Shown one piece after another: positions 35,576 through 46,468 of a stretch of 64,000 nt of DNA. The stretch is from Comamonadaceae bacterium (GTDB lineage: Bacteria; Pseudomonadota; Gammaproteobacteria; Burkholderiales; Burkholderiaceae_C), in assembly GCA_009996515.1 (NCBI GenBank), contig JAACZV010000004.1:124001-188000 (forward strand), read 5' to 3'. The position numbers and the translations under genes were made by a program. Each line of letters opens with the position of its first letter. The stretch's first letter is position 1. The notes beneath the pieces are model-generated. The model worked only from the letters and a program-made list of their open reading frames with translations. It was not told where the DNA came from and searched no databases.

Positions 35576-37789
35576 TCAGCGCGTCATCCAGCGCTCGAGG
35601 TCCTCGCCCGGCATGGGCCTGGCGAACAGCCAGCCCTGGCCCTCGTGGCAGCCCAGGCCGATCAGGTACTGGCGCTGCTCCTCGGTTTCAATGCCTTCGG
35701 CGATGACGGTCAGGCCCAGGCCGCGGCCCAGGTTGACGACCATCTGCGCGATGGTGGAGCCGGCGCTGGACGACTGCGCCTCTTGCACGAAGGCGCGGTC
35801 GATCTTCAGGCGGTCCACCTGCAGCTGGCGCAGCTGGGACAGCGACGAGAAGCCGGTGCCGAAGTCGTCGATGGCGACGGAGAAGCCCAGGCGCTTGATG
35901 TCGGCCAGCACGCGCAGCACGAGGTCGGCATCCTCCATGGCCATCGACTCCGTGATCTCCAGCTCGATGCTGTGGCCGTCCACGCCGCCGTCGCGCAGCG
36001 AGCGGGCCAGCATGTCGATGAAGCCGGGATGGCGGAACTGCGCCATGGACACGTTGACGGCCATGCGGAAATCCGTGTGGCCCAGGGCCTGCAGCTTGCG
36101 CAGCTGGGTGCCGGCGGTGCGCATGACGAACTCGCCGATGGGGATGATGAGGCCGCTCTGCTCGGCCAGCGGGATGAACTGGTCGGGCGGGATGAAGCGG
36201 CCGTCGGCCGTGCGCCAGCGCAGCAGCGCCTCGGCACCGATGACGCGGCCGTCGTGCAGGTCCACCTGCGGCTGGTAGACGACGAAGAGCTGGCTCTCCT
36301 CGAAGCCGGCGCGCAGGCCCTTGAGCAGCTTGAAACGCTCGCGCGCATCGCTGCCCATGGCGGCGGAGAAGTACTGCGACGAGCCGCGCTGCTGCTGCTT
36401 GGCCCGCTTGAGCGCGATCTGGGCGTCCAGCAGCAGCTCGGAGCCGACGGCGGTGGACTCGCCCAGCCGCACCAGGCCGGTGGTGGCCGACAGCTGCAGG
36501 CGCTCGCCAGCGACGACGAAGGGCTCGGCGAAGACCGCGTTGACGGTGTCCGGGCAGACCCGGGCATGCTCGCCCAGCACGCCGAAGGTGTCGGCGCCGA
36601 CGCGGGCCATCGCGGCGTTCAGGCCCAGCATCTCGCTGAGGCGATGCGTGACGGCCTGCAGCACCAGGTCGCCGAAATGGTGGCCGAAGGCGTCGTTGAT
36701 GTCGGAGAAGTCGTCGATGTCGATCAGCGCCAGCGTGACGCCCGACGGGTCCTTCAGGTTCTTGTCCAGCAGCTCGACGAAGCGGTTGCGGTTGGGCAGG
36801 CGCAAGAGCGGATCGTTGTAGGCCTGGTCCAGCAGCTGGCTGTACAGCACGACGTTCTCGAAGCCGACGGCGATGTTGGAGCAGAAGGCGCGCAGCAGCT
36901 GCTGGTCCAGCTCGTCCAGCTCGCGGCCCACGTCCACCAGCGCCGCCATCGCGCGGCCCTGGCCCATGCCGAAGTAGAGGACCGTGCCGTCGTCGTAGAG
37001 GTTCTTGCGCTCGCGCAGGCAGCGCTCCAGGCGCTCGCGCACGGCGGCGATCTTCACCTGGGCCAGCGGCCGGTCGATGAGGCTGCTGTACTGGCCGGCG
37101 GCCGCGACGATGCGCACCTCGTCGCCCGTCTCGCCGTTGACCTGGGCACAGACCAGGCCCTCGGGCAGGATGCCCAGCAAGGCGCACAGCTGCGTGACGA
37201 CGCCTTCGGCGAAGCGGCTCAACCCGCGCATGCGCGACAGCGAGGTGCTGCTCTCGACGATCATCTCCAGGCCGCGGCGGTTGGCCTCCAGCGCGCAGAT
37301 CTGGCGGTAGGAGCGCACGGCCGCCGTCAGCACGGTGTACAGCCGCGTGCGGGTCAGCTCGGACTTGGTCTTGTAGTCGTTGATGTCATAGGCCTGCACC
37401 GTCTCGATCTCGGGGGCATAGCCGGGCTGGCCGGTGCGCAGCACGATGCGCACGGCGCTCATGCGTAGCTCGTCGCGGATGTGGCGCACCAGCTGCAGGC
37501 CGGCATCCTCGCTCTCCATGACGACGTCCAACAGCACGACGGCGAGGTCGCTCTCGCTGGCCAGCAGCTGGCGGGCCTGGGCGGCGGAGCTGGCGTGCAG
37601 GAAGACCAGCGGCTGGCCCTCGACGGTCAGGCCCTGCATGGCCAGTTCGGTGGCCTTGTGGACGTCACCATCGTCGTCGACGATCAGGATGCGCCAGGGT
37701 CTGTCGTTATGTCGATGTTCGCCGTCGGCATGCCCGGGCTCGTCAAGCAGCTCGAGCAGGTCGTCGTCAGCGGCGGGTGTCTCTTGCAT
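35576..37789 (-). CDS. Response regulator with DUF3369, degenerate GGDEF and EAL (c-di-GMP phosphodiesterase)
   Basis: About 737 aa from ATG 37789; a GTG at 37822 is possible. Receiver domain about 30-150: 'RILIVDDDGDV' acidic pocket, phospho-Asp in 'AVVLLDVVME'. A GAF-like DUF3369 domain about 180-320 follows. The GGDEF domain about 330-480 has GADTF in place of GGDEF and should not make c-di-GMP. The EAL domain about 490-737 keeps GAEALLRW, NVS, ELEITES, DDFGTG, LKIDRAF and AEGIETEEQ, so hydrolysis of c-di-GMP is expected. The cognate kinase is not adjacent. Likely lowers c-di-GMP on phosphorylation. Confidence 0.9.
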   Translation of the reverse strand: MQETPAADDDLLELLDEPGHADGEHRHNDRPWRILIVDDDGDVHKATELAMQGLTVEGQPLVFLHASSAAQARQLLASESDLAVVLLDVVMESEDAGLQLVRHIRDELRMSAVRIVLRTGQPGYAPEIETVQAYDINDYKTKSELTRTRLYTVLTAAVRSYRQICALEANRRGLEMIVESSTSLSRMRGLSRFAEGVVTQLCALLGILPEGLVCAQVNGETGDEVRIVAAAGQYSSLIDRPLAQVKIAAVRERLERCLRERKNLYDDGTVLYFGMGQGRAMAALVDVGRELDELDQQLLRAFCSNIAVGFENVVLYSQLLDQAYNDPLLRLPNRNRFVELLDKNLKDPSGVTLALIDIDDFSDINDAFGHHFGDLVLQAVTHRLSEMLGLNAAMARVGADTFGVLGEHARVCPDTVNAVFAEPFVVAGERLQLSATTGLVRLGESTAVGSELLLDAQIALKRAKQQQRGSSQYFSAAMGSDARERFKLLKGLRAGFEESQLFVVYQPQVDLHDGRVIGAEALLRWRTADGRFIPPDQFIPLAEQSGLIIPIGEFVMRTAGTQLRKLQALGHTDFRMAVNVSMAQFRHPGFIDMLARSLRDGGVDGHSIELEITESMAMEDADLVLRVLADIKRLGFSVAIDDFGTGFSSLSQLRQLQVDRLKIDRAFVQEAQSSSAGSTIAQMVVNLGRGLGLTVIAEGIETEEQRQYLIGLGCHEGQGWLFARPMPGEDLERWMTR

Positions 37790-37916
37790 GAGGGATGGGG
37801 CTCCGGGCACCGGGGCGGGCACGTTAGGGCCACCCCGTCGGTCGAGAGCCGCAAGCGTAGTGCATCCGCATGACGGCCGACAAAAAAACTGCGGGCAAAA
37901 CTCCCGTCGCAGGCCC

Positions 37917-40175
<2,259 letters not shown>

Positions 40176-40204
40176 AAGGGTGGGATTGTCGACGGCAGGC
40201 CCAG

Positions 40205-40234
40205 AAAGCACAAAGCCCGCGCAGAGCGCGGGCT
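40205..40234 (-). terminator. Rho-independent terminator of the cold-shock gene
   Basis: On the minus strand, AGCCCGCGC-TCT-GCGCGGGCT (40214-40234, nine perfect pairs) is followed by TTTGTGCTTT. It sits 25 bp after the csp stop. Confidence 0.85.
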
Positions 40235-40258
40235 CAGGGCTCGAGGCCGGGACGTGAT

Positions 40259-40474
40259 TTACAGCGCGCGGATGTTCGCGGCCTGCAGGCCCTTGGGGCC
40301 TTGCTTCACTTCGAACTCGACCTGAGCGCCTTCGGCCAGCGTGCGGAAACCGCCGCCGTTACGAATTTCGCTGTGGTGGGCGAACAGGTCCTTGCTGCCG
40401 TCGGCGGGCGTGATGAAGCCGAAGCCCTTGCCGTCGTCAAACCATTTGACGGTGCCGGTCTGGAGGGTGCTCAT
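40259..40474 (-). CDS. Cold-shock domain protein (CspA family)
   Basis: 71 aa, one cold-shock domain. RNP1 is KGFGFIT (around residue 16) and RNP2 is DLFAHHS, an altered VFVHFS in which LFAHHS is common in betaproteobacteria. It binds single-stranded RNA/DNA and melts structure. A ribosome site AAGGAAA precedes the ATG. The upstream 85-bp leader (40475-40559) may contain regulatory RNA structure. Own terminator at 40205-40234. Confidence 0.95.
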   Translation of the reverse strand: MSTLQTGTVKWFDDGKGFGFITPADGSKDLFAHHSEIRNGGGFRTLAEGAQVEFEVKQGPKGLQAANIRAL

Positions 40475-40559
40475 GGAATTTCCTTGCTGTTGTCGTGCGG
40501 TGAACCCCGCTCCGGAATCGGCTGCGGATTCACCAACAACGTCCAGGAAACAGGGCCAC

Positions 40560-40583
40560 AAAAAAAGCGCCGGATGTCGGCGC
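40560..40583 (-). terminator. Rho-independent terminator of bfd
   Basis: On the minus strand GCGCCG-ACATC-CGGCGC (40567-40583) is followed directly by seven T (40560-40566 as A on plus). It separates bfd from the cold-shock gene downstream. Confidence 0.85.
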
Positions 40584-40599
40584 CGGGGTGCATTCTAGT

Positions 40600-40824
40600 T
40601 CAGGCCGCCATCAAGGCCTTGATCGGCACCATCCGGCCCGGCGCTCGCGCGGCGGCGCCGTCGACGCGGCTCTCCTCGAACACCGCGCAGGCACAGTCGT
40701 GGCAGGCCCCGCAGGCCGTGGCCACGCGCAAGTCCTCCTGCAGCGCCTCGAAACTGGGGCAGCCGCTGGAGGCGGCGATGGCGATGTCGCGGTCGGAGAC
40801 GCGGTGGCAGACGCAAACGATCAT
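40600..40824 (-). CDS. bfd: Bacterioferritin-associated ferredoxin
   Basis: 74 aa from ATG; a GTG two codons upstream is possible. Four Cys ligands of a 2Fe-2S cluster: [11 protein letters not shown] at the N-terminus (Cys4, Cys6) and ACGACHDC (two more) near 37-42. Bfd binds bacterioferritin and delivers electrons to release stored iron when iron is scarce. The C-terminal 20 residues are extra compared with E. coli Bfd (64 aa). Divergent from bfr with a Fur-like site between. Confidence 0.92.
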   Translation of the reverse strand: MIVCVCHRVSDRDIAIAASSGCPSFEALQEDLRVATACGACHDCACAVFEESRVDGAAARAPGRMVPIKALMAA

Positions 40825-40837
40825 GGACACGAAGTCT

Positions 40838-40856
40838 AATGCGAATCGATCTCATT
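40838..40856. promoter_or_regulatory. Fur-box-like palindrome between bfd and bfr
   Basis: AATGCGAATCGATCTCATT is an imperfect 19-bp palindrome of AATGnGA...TCnCATT form, resembling Fur sites. It begins 14 bp upstream of bfd and ends 75 bp upstream of bfr, as expected for repression of bfd by iron. Confidence 0.5.
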
Positions 40857-40930
40857 TGCAAAAAGAGCGGTTTTGCCCAAGGGCTTTCGCTGGGGATACT
40901 GCGGCCCGATTTCACGTTACGGAGCCGGCC

Positions 40931-41407
40931 ATGAAAGGCGATCCCCAAGTCCTCGTCCACCTGAACCAGCAGCTCAAGCTGGAGCTGACCGCCATCAACC
41001 AGTACTTCCTGCATGCGCGCATGCTGAAGAACTGGGGCCTGATGAAGATGGCCAAGCATGAATACGAAGAGTCCATCGAGGAGATGAAGCACGCCGACAA
41101 GCTCATCGAGCGCGTGCTGACGCTGGACGGCCTGCCCAATCTGCAAGACCTCGGCAAGCTCTACATCGGCGAGAACGCCGTCGAGACGATGAAGTGCGAC
41201 CTCATCATCGAGAAGGCCTCGCATGTGCACCTGAAGGAGGCCGTCGCCTACTGCGAGAGCGTGCGCGACTACGTCTCCCGCGAGCTGTTCGTGCAGATCC
41301 TGGACGACACCGAGGAACACATCGACCACCTGGAGACCCAGATCGAGCTGGTCAACACGGTGGGCGAGCAGAACTATCTGCAGTCGCAGATGGGCGACGC
41401 CGGCTGA
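40931..41407 (+). CDS. bfr: Bacterioferritin
   Basis: 158 aa four-helix ferritin, the usual Bfr length. '[36 protein letters not shown]' contains ferroxidase Glu18; '[15 protein letters not shown]' supplies Glu51, the haem ligand Met52 and His54; '[13 protein letters not shown]' supplies Glu127 and His130. All di-iron ligands are present, so it should oxidise and store iron in a 24-mer with haem. A stem-loop terminator follows. Confidence 0.97.
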   Translation: MKGDPQVLVHLNQQLKLELTAINQYFLHARMLKNWGLMKMAKHEYEESIEEMKHADKLIERVLTLDGLPNLQDLGKLYIGENAVETMKCDLIIEKASHVHLKEAVAYCESVRDYVSRELFVQILDDTEEHIDHLETQIELVNTVGEQNYLQSQMGDAG

Positions 41408-41428
41408 GCCGACGTCGGCACGTCGTTC

Positions 41429-41459
41429 GAGGGCCGCCGCGTGCGGCCCTCGCCGTTTT
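41429..41459 (+). terminator. Rho-independent terminator of bfr
   Basis: GAGGGCCGC-CGCGT-GCGGCCCTC (41429-41451) is followed by GCCGTTTT. It lies in the 51-bp gap before the convergent DUF1854 gene. Confidence 0.8.
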
Positions 41460-41938
41460 CAGAGAAAGCGCTCCAGCAGCCGCCTGGAGTGCTTGTCCAG
41501 CGCCCAGCGGTCCGGCACCTGCAGCTGCACGCCGTGGCTGGACGTGATCAGCAGCCGGCCTTCTTCCAGCCGGCGTATGTCTTCCTCGCTCTTCAGCACG
41601 AAGTCCACCTCGCCGCGGTCCGTCGCGATGCGCCAGGTGCTGGGCGTCGCGAAGGTGTCGACCGAGATCAGGCGCTGCAGCACCGGATGGAACTCGCGCG
41701 CGGCCAGTTCGCCCTCCAGCAGCCGGCGCGGCGCCTCGGGCAGCGCGGACAGCCGCGCAATCCAGGCCAGCTCATGGCCATGGGTGCCCACCAGCGACAC
41801 GCCCTCGTCGGGCGCCGAGATGGGGTGGGCGCGCACCGGGGTCACGCCCACATGGCTGTCGCCGTTCAGGTCGGTCAGCACCAGCCGGCCGTGGGCGTCC
41901 AGATGCAGGTCGCGGAAGGGCAGCAGCGTCGTGCTCAT
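41459..41938 (-). CDS. DUF1854 protein linked to cyanophycin genes
   Basis: 159 aa, soluble. 'HGRLVLTDLNGDSHVGVTPVRAHPISAPDEGVSLVGTHGHELAWIARLSALP' and 'RLISVDTFATPSTWRIATDRGEVDFVLKSEEDIRRL' are DUF1854 hallmarks. This family is regularly found beside an ABC exporter and cphA in betaproteobacteria, which is why it is called cyanophycin-metabolism-associated; its activity is unknown. The start overlaps the ABC gene stop (ATGA), so both are made together. Confidence 0.88.
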   Translation of the reverse strand: MSTTLLPFRDLHLDAHGRLVLTDLNGDSHVGVTPVRAHPISAPDEGVSLVGTHGHELAWIARLSALPEAPRRLLEGELAAREFHPVLQRLISVDTFATPSTWRIATDRGEVDFVLKSEEDIRRLEEGRLLITSSHGVQLQVPDRWALDKHSRRLLERFL

Positions 41939-44193
41939 GCATTCACCGTGTGGGCGTTGGGGTTGGGCGCGACGACCAGCAGGCCGCCGCTGTCTTCATC
42001 GGCCTCCGCATCGACGCGACGGGCCTGGGCCTCCCACAGCCGCCAGTAATGGCCTTGCTGCGCGATCAGCTCGTCATGCGGGCCCAGCTCGACGATCTCG
42101 CCGCGGTCCATGACCACCAGCCGGTCGGCCTTGCGCAGCGTCGACAGCCGGTGCGCGATGGCGATGGTGGTGCGGCCCTTCACGAGGTTGTCCAGCGCGC
42201 GCTGGATCTCCTTCTCGGTTTCGGTGTCGACCGCCGACGTGGCCTCGTCGAGGATGAGGATGGCCGGGTCGATCAGCAGCGCGCGGGCGATGGAGATGCG
42301 CTGGCGCTCGCCGCCCGACAGGCCCTGGCCGCGCTCGCCGACCAGGCTGTCGTAGCCATGCGGCAGGCGCAGGATGAACTCGTGGGCATGGGCCGCGCGC
42401 GCGGCGGCGACGATCTCGTCGCGCGTCGCGTCGGGCTTGCCGTAGGCGATGTTCTCGGCGATGGTGCCGAAGAACAGGAAGGGCTCCTGCAGCACCAGGC
42501 CGATGTGGCGGCGGTAGTCGGCCACCTTCACGCGGCGCAGGTCCACGCCGTCCACCTTGATGGCGCCCTCGGTCACGTCGTAGAAGCGGCAGATCAGGTT
42601 CACCAGCGTGCTCTTGCCCGAGCCGCTGTGGCCCACCAGGCCCACCATCTCGCCGGGGCGGATGTCCAGGTTGAGGTTGCGTATGACCGAGCGCGAGCCG
42701 TAGCGGAAATTGACGCCCTGCAGGGCGATCGCCCCCGTCACGTCGTGGAAGGGCAGCGGCTGCACCGGGTCGGGCACGTTGGAGACATGGTCCAGGATGT
42801 CGAAGATGCGCTTGGCGCCGGCCGCAGCCTTCTGCGTGACGGAGACGATGCGGCTCATCGAGTCCAGCCGGCCGTAGAAGCGGCCGATGTAGGCCAGGAA
42901 GGCCGTCAGCGTGCCGACGGTGATGCTCTGGTGCGCGATCAGCCAGATGCCCACGCCCCAGACCACCAGCAGGCCCATCTCGGTCAGCAGCGCGACGCTG
43001 GGCGTGAACAGGCTCCAGGTCTTGTTCAGCCGGTCGTTGACCTCCAGGTTCTTCGCATTGGCCTCCTTGAAGCGCCGCGCCTCGCGCTTCTCCTGCGCGA
43101 AGGCCTTGACGACGCGGATGCCGGGAATGGTGTCGGCCAGCACGTTGGTGATCTCGCCCCAGACGCGGTCTATCTTCTCGAAACCGGTGCGCAGCCGGTC
43201 GCGCACCAAGTGGATGAGCCAGGCGATGAAGGGCAGCGGCACCAGCGTGGCCAGCGCCAGGCCGGGGTGGATGCTGAACAGGATGACGGCCGTCATGGCC
43301 AGCATCAGCACGTCGGTGATGAAGTCCAGCGCATGCAGGGAGAGGAACACCGAGATGCGGTCGGTCTCCGAGCCGATGCGCGCCATCAGGTCGCCGGTGC
43401 GCTTGTTGCCGAAATACTCCAGCGACAGGCCCAGCAGGTGTTCGAAGGTGGCCGTGCGCAGGTCGGCCGCGATGCGCTCCGACACCAGCGCCAGCAGATA
43501 GGTCTTGGCCCAGCCCAGCGCCCAGGAGAACAGGGCCGCGCCCAGCAGCCCGCCCAGCAGCCACATGACGAGGTGGGGGTCTATGGCCTGGCCGTTCTGG
43601 AAGGGGATCAGCACCCTGTCCATCAAGGGCATGGTCAGATACGGCGCCACCAGCGTCGCTCCGGTGGCCCCCAGCATCAGCGCGAAGCCGAGCAAGAGCT
43701 GGCCCTGGTAGGGGCGGGCGAAGCGCCCCAGGCGCAGCAGCACCCAGGTGCTGGGCGGCTTGCTGGCCTCGCCGAAGTCGAAGCCGGAGTCCTCCCCGTC
43801 CTCCTGCGCGTCGCTCACGATCTGGCCCGCCAGGCGCTGCACCTCGCGGTCGAAGACATCGGCGAAGCGCACGGCCGCCGGGTTGCAGGCCAGCGTAAAG
43901 CGCCAGCGCGCCAGGCGACCGCCGGCGTCGAACAGCTCCATGAAGGCCAGGCCGCCATGGTCGCTCAGGCGCAGGCTCTGGCCAGCAGCCAGCGGGAACT
44001 CGCTCCAGGCCCCGCCCGCCGGTTCGTAGGCCAGCAAACGTGAATTCGTCAGCACCATCAGGCCCCGGGCGAAGCGTCCCTGGGCGTCCAGGTCAACCTC
44101 CAGCGAGGCCACGACGTTCTCGCCTGCCGGAAGACGCCCCTCAAGGGCGGCCAGTTGAGGATGAGGCGCTGTCGCGGTAGGAAGGTCGTTCAT
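41935..44193 (-). CDS. ABC exporter (fused membrane and ATPase) of the cyanophycin locus
   Basis: 752 aa. Residues about 1-150 are an extra N-terminal domain; 'GRFARGLMVLTNSRLLAYEPAGGAWSEFPL' resembles a bacterial PH-like fold. Six transmembrane helices run from about 165 to 460. The nucleotide-binding domain has Walker A GHSGSGKST, Q-loop LVLQEPF, signature LSGGERQRISIARALL and Walker B ILILDEATSAVD. Related to lipid/peptide exporters of the MsbA type. Divergent from cphA' by 89 bp, co-translated with DUF1854. Substrate unknown; linkage suggests a product or regulator of cyanophycin metabolism. Confidence 0.92.
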   Translation of the reverse strand: MNDLPTATAPHPQLAALEGRLPAGENVVASLEVDLDAQGRFARGLMVLTNSRLLAYEPAGGAWSEFPLAAGQSLRLSDHGGLAFMELFDAGGRLARWRFTLACNPAAVRFADVFDREVQRLAGQIVSDAQEDGEDSGFDFGEASKPPSTWVLLRLGRFARPYQGQLLLGFALMLGATGATLVAPYLTMPLMDRVLIPFQNGQAIDPHLVMWLLGGLLGAALFSWALGWAKTYLLALVSERIAADLRTATFEHLLGLSLEYFGNKRTGDLMARIGSETDRISVFLSLHALDFITDVLMLAMTAVILFSIHPGLALATLVPLPFIAWLIHLVRDRLRTGFEKIDRVWGEITNVLADTIPGIRVVKAFAQEKREARRFKEANAKNLEVNDRLNKTWSLFTPSVALLTEMGLLVVWGVGIWLIAHQSITVGTLTAFLAYIGRFYGRLDSMSRIVSVTQKAAAGAKRIFDILDHVSNVPDPVQPLPFHDVTGAIALQGVNFRYGSRSVIRNLNLDIRPGEMVGLVGHSGSGKSTLVNLICRFYDVTEGAIKVDGVDLRRVKVADYRRHIGLVLQEPFLFFGTIAENIAYGKPDATRDEIVAAARAAHAHEFILRLPHGYDSLVGERGQGLSGGERQRISIARALLIDPAILILDEATSAVDTETEKEIQRALDNLVKGRTTIAIAHRLSTLRKADRLVVMDRGEIVELGPHDELIAQQGHYWRLWEAQARRVDAEADEDSGGLLVVAPNPNAHTVNA

Positions 44194-44282
44194 GTTGTTC
44201 TTGGCTCTGACGGGCTGCCGCAATTCTCCGCCATGACTTCGGCGCACAATTCCAAGCGCTTCCAGCGCCCCTCCCCCACCCC

Positions 44283-46457
44283 ATGAGCAAAAAAGAAGAC
44301 ATCCGCCTGCTGCGCATCAACTACCTGCGGGGGCCCAATATGTGGACCTACCGACCGGTGCTGGAGGTCTGGCTGGACCTGGGCGAGCTGGAGGACTACC
44401 CCAGCCATCTGCTGCCCGGCTTCAACGACCGCCTGACCGCGGCGCTGCCGGCCCTGATCGAACACCATTGCGGCGTCGGCGAACGTGGCGGCTTCATCGA
44501 GCGGCTGCGCGACGGCACCTGGATGGGCCATGTGCTGGAGCACATCGTCATCGAGCTGCTGAACCTGGCCGGCATGCCCACCGGCTTCGGCCAGACCCGC
44601 TCCACCAGCCGGCGCGGCGTCTACCGCATGGTGTTCCGGGCCCGCGACGAGCAGGTGGCCCGCGCGGCGCTGGCCGAGGGGCATGCGCTGCTCATGGCCA
44701 TGATCAACGATCAGCCCTTCGACGTGCCCGCGGCGACGGCCCGCGTGCGCGACAAGCTGGACGACTGCTACCTGGGCCCCTCCACGGCGGCCATCGTCGC
44801 CGCCGCGACGGACCGCCGCATCCCGCACATCCGCCTCAACGACGGCAACCTCGTGCAGCTGGGCCACGGCGCGCGCCAGCGCCGCATCTGGACGGCCGAG
44901 ACCGACATGACCAGCGCCATCGCCGAAGGCATCGCCGGCGACAAGGACCTGACCAAGACGCTGCTGAAGGCCGTGGGCGTGCCGGTGCCGGCGGGCCAGG
45001 AGGTCAGGAGCGCAGCCCAGGCCTGGGAGGCCGCGCAGGACATCGGCCTGCCGGTCGTCATCAAGCCCAGCGACGGCAACCATGGTCGCGGCGTCACGCT
45101 GGACATCTCCAGCGAGGCCGACTGCGAGGCCGCCTTCAAGCTGGCCGACGCCGAGGGCTCCTCGGTGCTGGTGGAAAGCTATATCCGCGGCAACGAGCAC
45201 CGCGTGCTGGTGGTGGGCGGCCAGGTGGTGGCCGCCGCGCGCGGCGAGGCGGCCTGGGTGCATGGCGACGGCAAGCACACGGTGGCCCAGCTGATCGACA
45301 TGCAGATCAACACCGACCCGCGCCGCGGCCTGACCGAGGATTTCCCGCTCAACCGCATCACGCTGGGCGAAGACCCCGTCGTGCTGCTGGACCTGCAGCG
45401 CCAGGGCTTCACGGGCGAGTCCGTGCCGCCCGCCGGCAAGGCCGTGCTCATCCAGCGCAACGGCAACGTCGCCATCGACTGCACGCCGGACGTCCACCCC
45501 GAGGTGGCCCATGCCGTGTCGCTGGCCGCCCGCACCGTGGGCCTGGACATCGCCGGCGTGGACCTGGTCACCGAGGACATCTCCAGGCCGCTGGCCGAGA
45601 CCGGCGGCGCCATCGTCGAGGTGAATGCCGGACCGGGCCTCTTGATGCACCTCAAGCCCGCCGGCGGCGCACCCCAGCCGGTGGGCCAGGCCATCATCGA
45701 CCACCTGTTCGCCGAGGACGAGAACGGCCGCATCCCCATCGTGGGCGTGGCCGGCTCGCGCGGCAGCCACCAGATCGCGCGCCTGGTGGCCTGGCTGCTG
45801 CACCTCAACGGCCGCCATGTCGGCCTGGCCTGCCGTGACGGGCTGTTCCTCGGCACGCGCCGCGTCGAGAAGACCGACTGCGCGCGCTGGGACGCCGCGC
45901 ATCGCCTGCTGATGAACCGCGGCGTCAACGCCGTCGTCGTCGAGAACGGCGCCGCCGCCATCCTGCGCGACGGGCTGGCCTATGACCGCGCGCTGGTGGG
46001 CGTCGTCACCGACATGGACGGCCTCGAAGACCTGGCCGATTTCGACGTGCAGGACGCCGACCAGCTCTACAAGGTGCTGCGCACCCAGGTCGACGTCGTG
46101 CTCAGCGACGGCGCCAGCGTGCTGAATGCGGCCTACCCGCGCCTCGTCGACATGGCGGAGCTCAGCGACGGCGAGGTCGTCTTCTACGCCGTGGACGGCA
46201 GCCTGGAGGCGCTGCGCCACCACCGCGAGCGCGGCGGCCGCGCCGTCTTCCTGCGCGGCGGCGCGGCCGTGCTGGCCCAAGGCCCGGCCGAGACGCCTGG
46301 CGCCAACATCGAGGCGCTGCTGCAGCGCTTCGGCGAGCAGACCACCGACGCCGCCACGCTGCTGGCTGCCGTCGCCGCCGCCTGGGCGCTGGGCGTCTCG
46401 CCCGAGCTCATCGCCGCCGGCCTCGACACCTTCGTCCCCGACCTCCACCTGGCATAA
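44283..46457 (+). CDS. CphA', cyanophycin synthetase paralogue with degenerate Mur-ligase P-loop
   Basis: 724 aa, about 130 shorter than the second copy. N-terminal domain 1-160 ('YLRGPNMWTYRPVLEVW') and ATP-grasp domain about 200-470 ('LPVVIKPSDGNHGRGVTLD', 'IVEVNAGPGLLMHL') look functional. In the Mur-like domain the expected GTNGKT is replaced by GSRGSHQI (491-498), so ATP binding there is unlikely, and the terminal lid domain is missing. CphA2 enzymes with the same loss polymerise beta-Asp-Arg dipeptides; that is the likeliest activity. It starts 89 bp from the divergent ABC gene and ends 11 bp before cphA. Confidence 0.9.
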   Translation: MSKKEDIRLLRINYLRGPNMWTYRPVLEVWLDLGELEDYPSHLLPGFNDRLTAALPALIEHHCGVGERGGFIERLRDGTWMGHVLEHIVIELLNLAGMPTGFGQTRSTSRRGVYRMVFRARDEQVARAALAEGHALLMAMINDQPFDVPAATARVRDKLDDCYLGPSTAAIVAAATDRRIPHIRLNDGNLVQLGHGARQRRIWTAETDMTSAIAEGIAGDKDLTKTLLKAVGVPVPAGQEVRSAAQAWEAAQDIGLPVVIKPSDGNHGRGVTLDISSEADCEAAFKLADAEGSSVLVESYIRGNEHRVLVVGGQVVAAARGEAAWVHGDGKHTVAQLIDMQINTDPRRGLTEDFPLNRITLGEDPVVLLDLQRQGFTGESVPPAGKAVLIQRNGNVAIDCTPDVHPEVAHAVSLAARTVGLDIAGVDLVTEDISRPLAETGGAIVEVNAGPGLLMHLKPAGGAPQPVGQAIIDHLFAEDENGRIPIVGVAGSRGSHQIARLVAWLLHLNGRHVGLACRDGLFLGTRRVEKTDCARWDAAHRLLMNRGVNAVVVENGAAAILRDGLAYDRALVGVVTDMDGLEDLADFDVQDADQLYKVLRTQVDVVLSDGASVLNAAYPRLVDMAELSDGEVVFYAVDGSLEALRHHRERGGRAVFLRGGAAVLAQGPAETPGANIEALLQRFGEQTTDAATLLAAVAAAWALGVSPELIAAGLDTFVPDLHLA

Positions 46458-46468
46458 ACGACAAGACC

